A DNA stretch of 64,000 nt from Pseudomonadota bacterium (GCA_021805545.1 JAJZFB010000046.1:1-64000), one strand, 5' to 3'; positions 41,094-50,699 are shown, counted from the stretch's first letter. Notes: a model not told the origin generated them from the letters alone. Numbers and translations are program-made.

Positions 41094-42536
41094 TCAGAAC
41101 TGAAAATACAGAAACGGAATGGCCGCTGGTGCAAATAACAGCGCCTGCGCACTCAGCGCAAAGCCTGCAACCAGCGCAATACCTCGCCGACGCGCATTCA
41201 TCTCGTGCAACTGCGGCAGCCCCAGGGCAATAAACCAGCCTAACGCAAGCAATAGCATCCCTTGCGGCAAGCTCATCGTCCTGGCATCCCCCAGATACGG
41301 CAAAACCGGCACGCTATGCCCCACATCGGCAAGAAAAGGGATGAAACTGCATAGAATGCGAGGAATCTCAATGCCGTTGAAGCCGAATAATCCGCGATAG
41401 AATTCCACGGCTGGCGCAAAGCCAGCCGCGCGGAATGGCACCCATGCCATCAATACGCAAAAAAGCGTCACGGCCCATGCCATCAACCGTGGCAAGCGCA
41501 CCCCCAACCGCTCGCTCCAGCCATGGATAACCAAGTAAACGCCGTGCAACCCGCCCCACAGCAAAAACCGCCACGCCGCGCCATGCCATAGCCCGCCCAG
41601 CAGCATTGTGACCATTAAGTTGAAAACCCTGCGCGCGTCTCCACACCGGTTTCCACCAAGCGGAATGTAGAGATAATCACGTAAAAACGCGCTCAATGTT
41701 ATATTCCATCGCCGCCAAAAATCGCTCACACTAATAGCTTTATACGGGCTGTTGAAATTGACCGGGAAATTAACCCCAAACATCCGCGCCAGACCAATGG
41801 CCATGTCCGAATAACCGGAAAAATCGAAATAGATCTGCAGCGCATAAGCCAGCAAAGCCACCCAAGCCTCAATCAGGCTCACAGGCTCCAGCCGGGCTGC
41901 CGCAGCAAAGCCAGGACCAGCAAAGCGCGCCAGCCCATCCGCCAGCACCAGCTTCTTTGCCAGCCCCAGCAAAAAAATTTCCAGCCCGCCAGCCAGCCGC
42001 GCCAGCCAGCCCGCAAACGGCCTCAACCCCGCAAATTGGGGCAATATGTGGCCAGGACGAACAATCGGCCCCGCGATGAGATGGGGGAAAAAACTGATGA
42101 AGCAGGCATATTCGAGGAACGGCGCTGGCCGTATGTCGCCTGTCCTAACATCAGCCAGATACATAATCTGCTGAAACGTGAAAAAACTTATGCCCAGGGG
42201 CAGGTAGATACCCCCAAATGGCGGGGCCAAGCCCAGCGAAGACGCCAACAGCCCCGCATACTTAAAAAAACCTAGCAGGCCCAAATTAAACCCAACGCCA
42301 ACCCCAAGCCACCAGCCGGACCGCGCCACCACTTTGCCCAAGCCGAAATTCGCTACAATGGAAGCCAGCAGCAAAAGCAGCAGCACAGGCTTCCACCACG
42401 CATAAAAAAAAAGGCTTGCGAGCAGTAGCCACCCCAGCGCCGCCCGGCGGCCAAACCGCGCTAACGCATAAAAACCGGCCAAAGCAACCGGCAGAAACGC
42501 CAAAACAAACAGCCTGCTATTGAAAAGCAATGCCAA
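41094..42536 (-). CDS. MBOAT family O-acyltransferase (AlgI-like)
   Basis: 480-aa polytopic membrane protein. Family signatures are clear: FFPHLIAGPIVRPGHILPQF, SVSDFWRRWNITLSAFLRDYLYIPLGGN and GGLWHGAAWRF with the catalytic His. AlgI-type enzymes pass acetyl groups across the inner membrane for exopolysaccharide O-acetylation. No ATG is available: TTG 42536 or, judged by the usual MLFNS start, TTG 42530 must serve. A candidate promoter lies at 42564-42592. Confidence 0.9.
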   Translation of the reverse strand: MALLFNSRLFVLAFLPVALAGFYALARFGRRAALGWLLLASLFFYAWWKPVLLLLLLASIVANFGLGKVVARSGWWLGVGVGFNLGLLGFFKYAGLLASSLGLAPPFGGIYLPLGISFFTFQQIMYLADVRTGDIRPAPFLEYACFISFFPHLIAGPIVRPGHILPQFAGLRPFAGWLARLAGGLEIFLLGLAKKLVLADGLARFAGPGFAAAARLEPVSLIEAWVALLAYALQIYFDFSGYSDMAIGLARMFGVNFPVNFNSPYKAISVSDFWRRWNITLSAFLRDYLYIPLGGNRCGDARRVFNLMVTMLLGGLWHGAAWRFLLWGGLHGVYLVIHGWSERLGVRLPRLMAWAVTLFCVLMAWVPFRAAGFAPAVEFYRGLFGFNGIEIPRILCSFIPFLADVGHSVPVLPYLGDARTMSLPQGMLLLALGWFIALGLPQLHEMNARRRGIALVAGFALSAQALLFAPAAIPFLYFQF

Positions 42537-42563
42537 ACTACCCGCTTAAGTTGTGTTTTAATG

Positions 42564-42592
42564 GCAATATCTTAACATGCGCGCCAAGGCAA
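42564..42592 (-). promoter_or_regulatory. Candidate promoter of the MBOAT/SGNH pair
   Basis: TTGCCT (42587-42592) and TATTGC (42564-42569) on the minus strand are 17 bp apart, about 28 bp before the TTG start. Moderate match to sigma-70 consensus; it overlaps nothing else and sits back-to-back with the hisZ promoter candidate. Confidence 0.33.
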
Positions 42593-42621
42593 TTGGACCT
42601 TGTGGCCAGCAATGCTATAGC
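42593..42621 (+). promoter_or_regulatory. Candidate promoter of hisZ
   Basis: TTGGAC (42593-42598) and TATAGC (42616-42621) are exactly 17 bp apart, and the implied start site is about 15 nt before the hisZ ATG. The short leader would hold only a weak AGG ribosome site. Confidence 0.4.
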
Positions 42622-42643
42622 GCCGCGCCACCCTTAGGTTCCC

Positions 42644-43777
42644 ATGAACGAGACGCCACTACTTCACCCTGCCCTTCTGCCTTCTGGCTTGCGAGATGTC
42701 CTGCCGCCTGAAGCTGAGCTTGAAGCCCGTTCTGTCGCGGCCATTATGGATTGCTTCGCAACCCACGGTTACGACCGGGTCGAGCCGCCATTGCTGGAGT
42801 TCGAGGACAGCCTTTTTGCCGGCTCCGGCGCCGCCACGGCGGACCAGGCATTCCGCCTGATGGACCCGGAAAGCCAGCGCATGATGGCCTTGCGGGCCGA
42901 CACCACCCCGCAAATCGCCCGCCTGGCCGCCACAAGGCTGACCAACGCGCCCCGCCCCTTGCGCCTTGCCTATGCCGGCCAGTGCCTGCGCATTCGCGGC
43001 TCGCATTTGCAACCCGAACGCCAGATCGCCCAAGCGGGCATCGAACTGATCGGCAATGACACGGCGGCGGCGGATGCAGAAATCATCCTCACCGCCGTGG
43101 ACGCGCTGGCGGCCATAGGCCTCTCGAGTTTAAGTATCGACCTCACCATCCCCCGCCTGGTGCCAACCCTGCTAAACGGCACGCCCGCCGGGAGGAAGCA
43201 ACCTCTCGCCCACGCGCTGGACCGTAAGGACGCCGCCGCCGTGGCTGAATTGAGCGGCAACCCGCTGCTGCTACAATTGCTCAACGCCAGCGGCCCCGCC
43301 GAACGCGGCGTGCCTGCTTTACTCGCCCTCGACTTGCCCAGCGATACCAAGGCCCAGGTAGAACGCCTCGCGGATACCGTAGCCGCCATCCGCCGCGTTA
43401 AGCCGGGCCTGCCCATCACCGTCGATCCTGTGGAATTCCGTGGCTATCAATACCATACCGGTATTTGTATGACCCTGTTCGCCCCAGGGCGCCAGGCCGA
43501 GTTGGGCCGCGGCGGCCGTTATGTCTGCGGCGATGCAGAACCAGCCACCGGCATTACCCTGTACCCGGACACCATCACCCGCCTGGCCCCGCGCCCCTCC
43601 TTGCGCCCACGCATTTACCTGCCCTACGGCACCCAGGCCAGCAATGCCGCCGCATGCAGGGCAGAGGGTTTTGCCACCGTCGGCGGGCTTGCACCAGAAA
43701 GCGACCACAAAACCGAGGCGCGCCGCTTGGGTTGCAGCCATATTTTTTTCAACGGAACAAAAACGCCGCTTGCGTAA
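42644..43777 (+). CDS. hisZ: ATP phosphoribosyltransferase regulatory subunit HisZ
   Basis: 377-aa histidyl-tRNA-synthetase paralogue that activates short-form HisG in the first step of histidine synthesis. The N-terminal LPSGLRDVLPPEAE and the motif 2 region MALRADTTPQIARLAATRL are those of HisZ. It lacks the C-terminal anticodon-binding domain of HisS. Adjacent to purA (9-nt gap), a common pairing hisZ-purA; hisG is not in the window. Confidence 0.92.
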   Translation: MNETPLLHPALLPSGLRDVLPPEAELEARSVAAIMDCFATHGYDRVEPPLLEFEDSLFAGSGAATADQAFRLMDPESQRMMALRADTTPQIARLAATRLTNAPRPLRLAYAGQCLRIRGSHLQPERQIAQAGIELIGNDTAAADAEIILTAVDALAAIGLSSLSIDLTIPRLVPTLLNGTPAGRKQPLAHALDRKDAAAVAELSGNPLLLQLLNASGPAERGVPALLALDLPSDTKAQVERLADTVAAIRRVKPGLPITVDPVEFRGYQYHTGICMTLFAPGRQAELGRGGRYVCGDAEPATGITLYPDTITRLAPRPSLRPRIYLPYGTQASNAAACRAEGFATVGGLAPESDHKTEARRLGCSHIFFNGTKTPLA

Positions 43778-43786
43778 GGATTTTCC

Positions 43787-45076
43787 ATGACGAATGTAAC
43801 GATCATCGGCGCACAATGGGGTGACGAGGGTAAAGGCAAGGTCGTCGACTGGCTGGCCAGCCGCGCCGACATCGTGGTGCGTTTCCAAGGCGGGCATAAT
43901 GCAGGCCATACGCTGGTTGTAGGCAACCAAACCTACAAGCTCTCTCTGCTGCCCTCCGGCCTCGTGCGTGGCAAGCTCGGTATTATTGGCAACGGCGTGG
44001 TGGTAGATCCCAGCGCCCTCCTGGCCGAAATAGAGCGTGTATCTGCCCAAGGCCTGCCCGTCACACCAGAAACCCTGCGCATTGCCGATAACGCGCCATT
44101 AATTCTACCCTTGCACGCCGCACTTGATGGCGCCCGCGAGGCTGCACGTGGAGACCGCAAGATCGGCACTACCGGCCGCGGTATCGGCCCCGCTTACGAA
44201 GACAAAGTCGCTCGCCGCGCCATTCGCATGTGTGACCTGGCAGAACCAAACACCCTATCCGCCAAGCTGGATGAGTTGCTCCTGCATCACAACACATTGC
44301 TGGCCGGCCTTGGCGCTCCCACCTTTGAAAAAACTGCCCTTCTGGAAAACCTACTGCAACTCGCGCCCAAATTGCTCCCCTTCATGGAACCTGTGTGGGA
44401 GCGGCTGTCGGCGGCAAAGCAGGCCGGCAAGCGCATTCTATTCGAAGGTGCACAAGCCGTGATGCTCGATGTCGATCACGGCACCTACCCCTTTGTTACA
44501 TCCTCCAACACCGTCTCTGGTACAGCGGCCGCCGGCAGCGGCGTGGGGCCGGGGGCTGTGGGCCGGGTGTTAGGCATCGCCAAAGCCTATTGCACGCGCG
44601 TCGGCTCGGGGCCGTTCCCAACCGAGCTTCACGATGAAACCGGCCAGCTGCTTGGCGAGCGCGGCCATGAATTCGGAACCGTCACCGGCCGCAAACGGCG
44701 TTGCGGCTGGTTCGATGCCGCAATGGTACGCCAAGCGGTTAAGGTCGGCGGCATCGATGGCTTGGCCCTGACCAAGCTGGACGTTCTGGACGGCTTCGCC
44801 CAGCTTAAAATTTGCGTGGGCTATGAGATTAACGGGGAGACCCACAAGCACTTGCCCGCAGGCATGGCGGCCCAATCTGCGGCTAAACCGGTTTACGAGG
44901 TACTGGAAGGCTGGAGCCAATCCACCCGTGGCGCCAGAAGCTGGGCCGAGCTGCCGGCTGCTGCCATTAAATATGTCAAACGGGTCGAGGAGCTTGTCGA
45001 AGCCCCCGTCACATTGCTCTCAACCAGCCCGGAACGAGACGATACAATCCTCGTTCAGGACCCATTCGCCAGCTAA
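43787..45076 (+). CDS. purA: Adenylosuccinate synthetase
   Basis: Converts IMP, aspartate and GTP to adenylosuccinate in AMP synthesis. The 429-aa protein has the [16 protein letters not shown] loop, [21 protein letters not shown] and the [19 protein letters not shown] region. AAGGA lies six bases before the ATG. Its TAA stop overlaps the next ATG by one base. Confidence 0.97.
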   Translation: MTNVTIIGAQWGDEGKGKVVDWLASRADIVVRFQGGHNAGHTLVVGNQTYKLSLLPSGLVRGKLGIIGNGVVVDPSALLAEIERVSAQGLPVTPETLRIADNAPLILPLHAALDGAREAARGDRKIGTTGRGIGPAYEDKVARRAIRMCDLAEPNTLSAKLDELLLHHNTLLAGLGAPTFEKTALLENLLQLAPKLLPFMEPVWERLSAAKQAGKRILFEGAQAVMLDVDHGTYPFVTSSNTVSGTAAAGSGVGPGAVGRVLGIAKAYCTRVGSGPFPTELHDETGQLLGERGHEFGTVTGRKRRCGWFDAAMVRQAVKVGGIDGLALTKLDVLDGFAQLKICVGYEINGETHKHLPAGMAAQSAAKPVYEVLEGWSQSTRGARSWAELPAAAIKYVKRVEELVEAPVTLLSTSPERDDTILVQDPFAS

Positions 45077-45561
45077 TGCCCCCCACGACCATGGCCCGCG
45101 CTGCGTCACGCGAGTTGGTAAGCATGCTCGACAAAGGCGTCTCGCTGCTGTCCCGCCTGGGGTTCAGCGAGACCTTTATCCGTTTCGGCATAGTTGGCAC
45201 TCTTGGCTTTTGCTGGGATACCGGCACCGTTTATACACTACGCTCCTTCACCAACCTCTATATAGCCGGAACCTGCGGCTTTCTGGTTTCCGCAACCATA
45301 AATTGGGCTATCAACCGGCTCTGGACCTACCGGCATCACCAGCATTCCGCCCCGCATGTGCAATGGGTACGCTTCCTCACCGCCAACGCCATCGGATTCG
45401 TCTTTAATCGTGGCGCCTATTTCATCTTGATCTCTAAATACTTCATCACCACCGCCAAAACAGATATATTTTACACACAACCTGTGCTTGCAATCGCCGT
45501 GGGGTCAATTTCTGGGCTTTCCTTTAATTATTTTCTTTCCAAGAGGTTTGTGTTTAGTTAA
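45076..45561 (+). CDS. GtrA family membrane protein
   Basis: 161-aa protein with four membrane segments and the GtrA pattern: FIRFGIVGTLGF at the start of the first helix, NWAINRLWTYRH between helices 2 and 3, and NYFLSKRFVFS at the end. GtrA-like proteins are thought to flip polyprenyl-linked sugars. The start at 45076 (TAATG overlap with purA) is assumed; ATG 45091 or 45124 are possible. It precedes a sugar transferase and a glycosyltransferase, consistent with surface glycan synthesis. Confidence 0.85.
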   Translation: MPPTTMARAASRELVSMLDKGVSLLSRLGFSETFIRFGIVGTLGFCWDTGTVYTLRSFTNLYIAGTCGFLVSATINWAINRLWTYRHHQHSAPHVQWVRFLTANAIGFVFNRGAYFILISKYFITTAKTDIFYTQPVLAIAVGSISGLSFNYFLSKRFVFS

Positions 45562-45567
45562 TACAAC

Positions 45568-45586
45568 CATAAGTGAATAACTTATG
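45568..45586. repeat. Inverted repeat CATAAGT-N5-ACTTATG before the sugar transferase
   Basis: Perfect 7-bp arms around a 5-nt spacer (GAATA), in the 42-bp gap between the GtrA gene and the sugar transferase. A third copy of ACTTATG follows at 45597-45603, ending one base before the next gene's ATG. It may be a regulator site or an mRNA hairpin affecting translation. Confidence 0.5.
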
Positions 45587-45603
45587 AAAAACACAACTTA
45601 TGG

Positions 45604-47073
45604 ATGCTGAAAATGACCGAGTTCCACGCTCCCTTAGGCGCGGCGCACGGGTGTTTTTTCATACCCCCAAAAAGCGGTGGAAAGCGCTTCCTACCACCAG
45701 GCGGGGGTGTGCAATGCCTGGCCGATTTTCTAATCATCTTCATTCCTCCGCTCGCCGGCAGCATGTGGTGCCAAAACACAGAAAGCCTAACCAAAAATTT
45801 ATGTTTCTGGTCACTCCTCGCCTTTTTCAGCGTGCTGCTCACCGCCTCACATAAGGGTTATTCAGGCAGAACAGCGGCACAAATAAGGGCACAAGCCGGT
45901 TTGGCCGCCAATTGTTTCCTGGCAACCAGCTTCAGCATGTTCAGCCTAACCGTCATCCTCGGCCACCCCAACATCCTCACCCGGCATTGGGTGGTATTCG
46001 ACCTGATCATCACCCCGTTCCTGCTGATTGGCACACGCGGCGCACTCGCCCAGATTTTCTCAGACGCATCCCTGAGCCCAGCTGAGCCAGGCATTCTCGC
46101 TGTCTGCTACAATACTTGCCCACAGGATTTGGGCAGAGCCCTTACCTCCAAAAATCTGCCCGAGCATATTGAAGGGGTCTTATATCTTGCTCCCACACAA
46201 CCACTCCGGCATCGGCCAGAATGGCCCATCCTGCCCGACCTCACTGCATTAACGGCAAAACTGCGTAGCCGCTCCATCAGGAATGTCGTGTTCGTCCATC
46301 ACCCCGCACTCGACGGTTGCAGCACCAACATAAACTTCCCGCTTTGGGAAGAAGTTCTCTCTTGCCCGGCGCGTATCTGGCTGGCCTTCGACGTTGCCCC
46401 TAGCCTGCCGGAAATGCTGTGCGAAAAATCGGGCGGCTGCAGGCTCATTCCCATCGTAACGGGTCACTTTCTTGACTCGCAGAATATGTTCAAACGCTTC
46501 TTCGATATTGTCGCCGCAAGCATCCTGCTGTCTCTTGCAGCCCCCCTCATGGCCGCTTGCACCGTGGCCATAAGTGCCACAAGCAAAGGCCCCATATTCT
46601 TCCGCCAGCTCCGCACAGGGGCACAGGGGCATCAGTTCGAGGTGCTTAAATTCCGCACCATGACCCACAACCCTGGCTGCTCTGTACAGCAAGCCAGCCG
46701 TAACGACCCGCGCGTTACAAAAATCGGCAAACTCCTGCGGCGCACGTCGCTAGATGAACTACCCCAGCTCATCAATGTGTTATGCGGCGATATGTCGCTC
46801 ATCGGCCCCCGCCCACACGCGCCAGAAACGAAAGTCGAGGGGCTAAGCTTCGAAAACGCCCTGCAACTCTATCAAATCCGCCACCGGGTAAAGCCGGGCA
46901 TGACCGGCCTCGCGCAAATTCGCGGCCTTCGCGGCGAAACACCTGCTCTACGGAATCTTGAGCAGCGTCTCGCCAGCGATCTCGAATATATCCAATCCTG
47001 GTCGATATGGCTTGACCTCTTCATTCTGTTCAAAACAATTCCGGCGGTGCTGAAACAAACCAATGCCTGGTAA
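45604..47073 (+). CDS. Polyprenyl-phosphate sugar-phosphate transferase (WbaP/CpsE-like)
   Basis: 489-aa initiating enzyme of exopolysaccharide or O-antigen synthesis. The N-terminal part has membrane segments (about 40-60 and 68-160), a middle nucleotide-fold-like region follows, and the C-terminal third is the transferase domain: KRFFDIVAASILL, FKFRTM-like VLKFRTM, TSLDELPQLINVLCGDMSLIGPRP with the catalytic Asp-Glu pair, and VKPGMTGLAQIRG. The substrate sugar is unknown. Start could be ATG 45604 or 45613. It is shorter in its N-terminal helices than standard WbaP. Confidence 0.88.
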   Translation: MLKMTEFHAPLGAAHGCFFIPPKSGGKRFLPPGGGVQCLADFLIIFIPPLAGSMWCQNTESLTKNLCFWSLLAFFSVLLTASHKGYSGRTAAQIRAQAGLAANCFLATSFSMFSLTVILGHPNILTRHWVVFDLIITPFLLIGTRGALAQIFSDASLSPAEPGILAVCYNTCPQDLGRALTSKNLPEHIEGVLYLAPTQPLRHRPEWPILPDLTALTAKLRSRSIRNVVFVHHPALDGCSTNINFPLWEEVLSCPARIWLAFDVAPSLPEMLCEKSGGCRLIPIVTGHFLDSQNMFKRFFDIVAASILLSLAAPLMAACTVAISATSKGPIFFRQLRTGAQGHQFEVLKFRTMTHNPGCSVQQASRNDPRVTKIGKLLRRTSLDELPQLINVLCGDMSLIGPRPHAPETKVEGLSFENALQLYQIRHRVKPGMTGLAQIRGLRGETPALRNLEQRLASDLEYIQSWSIWLDLFILFKTIPAVLKQTNAW

Positions 47074-48070
47074 ATGCAGCACCGTCTTGCCGCGCACAGC
47101 CGGCTCCCCCCCTCCGTTAGGCAGCTACGATGCCGACATCATTATCCTCACGCTCAACCGCCAGCACGACACCATAGAAGCCATAAACTCGGCTCTTGGC
47201 CAACGTGGGGGGAGCTTTCATGTTACCGTGCTTGACCAGGGTTCGTCACCAGACATGCTCAGGGAATTACGCAAACTCTTTGCTCACCGTCCAAATTTCG
47301 CCCTCTATGAATCGAAAACAAATCTCGGCGTTCCCGGCGGCAGAACGGCTTCTACGGCACTCGGCCACGGGCAGATCATCGTCGCGCTCGATAACGATGC
47401 CATTTTCGCCACCCCATGGGTCACAGCAAATGCCGTGCGGCTATTACACCGCTCGCCTGACATCGCAGCCATCGGCTTCAACATTCTGGCCGCCGATGGC
47501 ATCCATCCAGACCAGACAAGCTGGGGCTACCCTAAAGCCCTACTCCCCCGCTTCAAAGACCATTTTGACACAACCACCTTTGTCGGTGCGGGCCACGCCA
47601 TAAGGCGCGCCGCCTGGGTTGCTGCCGGCGGGTACGATTCCAGCCTATTCTTTACCTGGGAAGAGTATGATTTCTGCCTGCGCGCCATCGCACTCAACTG
47701 GCGCATCATCTACGCAGGCTCGCTGCCCATCATCCACAAGGTCTCACCCGAAGCGAGGCTGTGCTGGAATGACCAGCGGATGCAATATTTCATGCGCAAT
47801 AGACTCATCATCGGGCGCAAATGGGGTGTCTCCTGGCTGGCACTTTCACCCCTTATCCTCGGCTATCTTATCCGCGCCAAACGCCTGGGGTGCCTGCAAG
47901 CCGCCTGGAACGGCATAAAAGCTGCCTGTAATTCCACCACGCCACGCCAAACAATGCCAAAAGCCATGCGCTCATACATCCACCGCAATGAGACAAAACA
48001 GCACGGCCCCTGGTTCAACCGGCTGAGACTGGAATTTTTCAGCCCTGCTCCCGCGCCAGCGGATGATTAG
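47063..48070 (+). CDS. Family 2 glycosyltransferase
   Basis: 335-aa GT-A fold glycosyltransferase. It has the N-terminal IIILTLNR strand, LDQGSSPD, a DND metal motif (VALDNDAIF) and WEEYDFCLRA as the ED-like catalytic segment. Likely adds a sugar to the lipid-linked chain begun by the preceding transferase. The ATG lies 11 nt inside the end of that gene. Its 3' end runs 32 nt into the convergent xerD gene. Confidence 0.87.
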   Translation: MPGKCSTVLPRTAGSPPPLGSYDADIIILTLNRQHDTIEAINSALGQRGGSFHVTVLDQGSSPDMLRELRKLFAHRPNFALYESKTNLGVPGGRTASTALGHGQIIVALDNDAIFATPWVTANAVRLLHRSPDIAAIGFNILAADGIHPDQTSWGYPKALLPRFKDHFDTTTFVGAGHAIRRAAWVAAGGYDSSLFFTWEEYDFCLRAIALNWRIIYAGSLPIIHKVSPEARLCWNDQRMQYFMRNRLIIGRKWGVSWLALSPLILGYLIRAKRLGCLQAAWNGIKAACNSTTPRQTMPKAMRSYIHRNETKQHGPWFNRLRLEFFSPAPAPADD

Positions 48071-48926
48071 CCCGCACCAACGCCTCTAGCCGTTCAGCCA
48101 GCACATGGGTATAAATTTCCGTCGTGGAAATATCGCTATGCCCCAGCAGCTTCTGCAGGCTACGCAAATCCGCCCCGCGCGCAAGCAGATGTGAGGCGAA
48201 TGAATGCCGCAGCACATGCGGCGATAACCGGGCTGGGTCCAGACCCGCCTCAATGGCTACCTGTTTGAGTAACAAGGCAAATCCCTGGCGTGTCATAGGC
48301 TGGCGCGGGTCCCGGCCAGGAAAAAGATAGCGGGACTTCGCCACCGATCGCCGCAACTGTACCGCCGCTGCCTTCGCCGCCTCGGAAAGCGGGATCATCC
48401 GCTCCTTGCCCCCCTTGCCCTTCACCAACAGCATGGCGGCATCAGTCGACAATGCCTGCGCGGACAATGCCAGCAACTCCGAAACACGCAGCCCGGTGGA
48501 ATAAAGTATCTCTAGTCCCGCCATCACCTTCAGCCCCGAAACCCCCTTCATATCCCGGGCCGCTTGCAGCAGCGTCTCCACCTCTGATTCGCTCATGTAT
48601 TTCGGCAAGGCTTTGGGCAGGCGCGGCATCACCAGCTCCACCGCTGGGTTATCCGTCCGCCGTCCCTCACGCAGTAAAAACAAGTAAAATTGCCGCAGCG
48701 CCGATAACCGCCTGGCCTGCGTGCGGGCGGAAAGCCCCGAATCTCCAAGGCTGACCATATAAGCCGAAAGCTGCGTCCGGTCCGCCGCCTGCAAGCTGCA
48801 GCGCCCGTTCAAAAAAGCCGCGAAATCCTCAAGGTCGCCCCGGTAAGCCGCCAGCGTGTTACCAGCCGCGCCGCGCTCAGCCGCCAGCATTTCCATAAAT
48901 GCTTCCGCTTGGCTATCTATCGTCAT
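48039..48926 (-). CDS. xerD: Tyrosine recombinase XerD
   Basis: 295-aa site-specific recombinase that resolves chromosome dimers at dif. An N-terminal SAM-like core-binding domain is followed by the catalytic domain with Arg147, Lys171, His237, Arg240, His263 and nucleophile Tyr272. The size, complete motif set and position next to aroK fit a housekeeping Xer protein rather than a phage integrase. ATG 48926 has no obvious ribosome site. XerC versus XerD cannot be fully settled here. Confidence 0.87.
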   Translation of the reverse strand: MTIDSQAEAFMEMLAAERGAAGNTLAAYRGDLEDFAAFLNGRCSLQAADRTQLSAYMVSLGDSGLSARTQARRLSALRQFYLFLLREGRRTDNPAVELVMPRLPKALPKYMSESEVETLLQAARDMKGVSGLKVMAGLEILYSTGLRVSELLALSAQALSTDAAMLLVKGKGGKERMIPLSEAAKAAAVQLRRSVAKSRYLFPGRDPRQPMTRQGFALLLKQVAIEAGLDPARLSPHVLRHSFASHLLARGADLRSLQKLLGHSDISTTEIYTHVLAERLEALVRANHPLAREQG

Positions 48927-48954
48927 GCACACAATGTGATATGCGGTTCAGACG

Positions 48955-50598
48955 ATGCCTATCAACAGCGAAATTCCTGCCCACCCTGAACGCAGCATCG
49001 TTCTGGTCGGACTCATGGGCGCCGGCAAAACGGCCATCGGCAAGCGGCTGGCCGCACAGCTAGGTCTGCCCTTCTACGATGCCGACCATGAGATAGAACG
49101 CGCCGCAGGCATGACGATCGCGGAAATCTTCCGTACCCATGGTGAGGCCTATTTCCGCGCGGGCGAAAAGCGCGTGATCGAGCGTCTACTGGGAGGCGGG
49201 CGCATCGTCCTGGCACCCGGCGGCGGCGCTTTCATGGACCCAGAAACACGCCGGACAATCCGCGACCACGCAACCTCAATCTGGCTGCGTTGCCCTCTGC
49301 CTGTTCTACTCCAGCGCGTGCAGGGGCGCACCCACCGCCCCTTGTTGAATACCAGCGACCCGGCAGAAACCCTAGCCAGGCTCTCGGCCGAACGCAGCCC
49401 TATTTACGCCCAGGCGGATATCATCGTCGACGGCACAGAGGATCCTCTTCACGTGACCACAAGCAACGTCATAAACGCCCTTAAAAGCTACCAGGCACCG
49501 CATCGGGTAGGGGTCCAACTCTCACAAAACAATTACGATGTGCTGATTGGCCCCAACCTGCTCAAACGTGCTGGCACATTGCTGGCCCCCCTCGTTCCAC
49601 AGCCGCGCTGTATCATCATCACCGACGAAAACGTCGCCAAATTGCATCTCACCACGCTGCAATACAGCCTGGTGGAAACAGGCATCGCCCACAGCACCCT
49701 CACCGTACCTCCTGGCGAGCCTTCCAAAACACTGCAAACCTGGCAATATCTCGTCGAGTCCCTGCTGGAACAAAAGGTGGACCGGCATACCACCGTTATC
49801 GCACTGGGGGGAGGGGTTGTTGGCGATCTTGCCGGGTTCGCCGCCGCCACGACCCTTCGCGGCCTGCCTTTCGTACAAATTCCCACCACACTGCTCTCTC
49901 AGGTCGATTCAAGCGTTGGCGGCAAAACGGGCGTGAACACCGCGCGCGGCAAAAATCTGGCCGGCGCCTTCCATCAGCCGCTGATGGTCATTGCCGACAC
50001 CGCCTCGCTCCACACTCTGCCACAACGCGAACTCCGTAATGGCTATGCGGAAATCGTTAAATCCGCCCTCATCGGTGATGCTGCCTTCTATGACTGGTGC
50101 GAAGCCCACGGCGCCGCCATGCTGAATGGCGGCGATGCGCTCATGGCGGAAGCCATCACCCGGACTGTACGCTTCAAAGCCTCGGTCGTGGCCGGGGACG
50201 AACGTGAAGCCAAGCCCAATAACGGGCGCGCCCTACTGAATCTGGGCCACACATTCGCCCATGCACTGGAAGCCGAGACCGGCTATGGCAGCGCCCTGCT
50301 GCATGGTGAGGCCGTAGCCACCGGCCTTGTCCTGGCCACACATCTCTCCGCGCACTTAAAACTGTGCCCGCAGGAAGATGTAAGCCGCATTGCCAGCCAT
50401 ATAACACAAGCTGGGCTGCCATCCCGCATTGCCAACCTCAATGCCGATCACCTGCTCGCACATATGAAGCAGGATAAAAAAATGCGCGACGGCAAGCTCA
50501 CATTCATCCTCACCAAGGGCATCGGACGTGCTTTCACTTGTAACGAGGTCCCGGAAGATGCCTTACGCGCCACGCTGGTAGCCAACGGCGCAATATAA
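48955..50598 (+). CDS. aroKB: Bifunctional shikimate kinase / 3-dehydroquinate synthase
   Basis: 547-aa fusion of two enzymes of the shikimate pathway. Residues 1-175 are shikimate kinase (Walker A GLMGAGKT, the GGGAF shikimate loop and RTHRPLL lid). After a short linker, residues about 182-547 are DHQ synthase: NAD site GGGVVGDLAGFAAATTLRG, IPTTLLSQVDSSVGGKT, and zinc ligands in NGYAEIVK, NLGHTFAHALE and LLHGEAVATG. Both halves keep their catalytic residues. Such fusions are known in Acetobacteraceae. It starts 29 nt from divergent xerD. Confidence 0.95.
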   Translation: MPINSEIPAHPERSIVLVGLMGAGKTAIGKRLAAQLGLPFYDADHEIERAAGMTIAEIFRTHGEAYFRAGEKRVIERLLGGGRIVLAPGGGAFMDPETRRTIRDHATSIWLRCPLPVLLQRVQGRTHRPLLNTSDPAETLARLSAERSPIYAQADIIVDGTEDPLHVTTSNVINALKSYQAPHRVGVQLSQNNYDVLIGPNLLKRAGTLLAPLVPQPRCIIITDENVAKLHLTTLQYSLVETGIAHSTLTVPPGEPSKTLQTWQYLVESLLEQKVDRHTTVIALGGGVVGDLAGFAAATTLRGLPFVQIPTTLLSQVDSSVGGKTGVNTARGKNLAGAFHQPLMVIADTASLHTLPQRELRNGYAEIVKSALIGDAAFYDWCEAHGAAMLNGGDALMAEAITRTVRFKASVVAGDEREAKPNNGRALLNLGHTFAHALEAETGYGSALLHGEAVATGLVLATHLSAHLKLCPQEDVSRIASHITQAGLPSRIANLNADHLLAHMKQDKKMRDGKLTFILTKGIGRAFTCNEVPEDALRATLVANGAI

Positions 50599-50699
50599 TA
50601 GCAACCCGCCAAATAATCGTAACCGATGCGAGCGCCCCACCTCGCGGCGCGGCGTTAATTTCTGGACACTGCAGCCCTGAATTTGGGTGAGGTGATATT

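Noticed and set aside
48039-48926. Tyrosine recombinase as a phage or island integrase feeding the islet near tRNA-Arg
   Set aside because: Size, motifs and position beside aroK fit chromosomal XerD; it is separated from the islet by aroKB.
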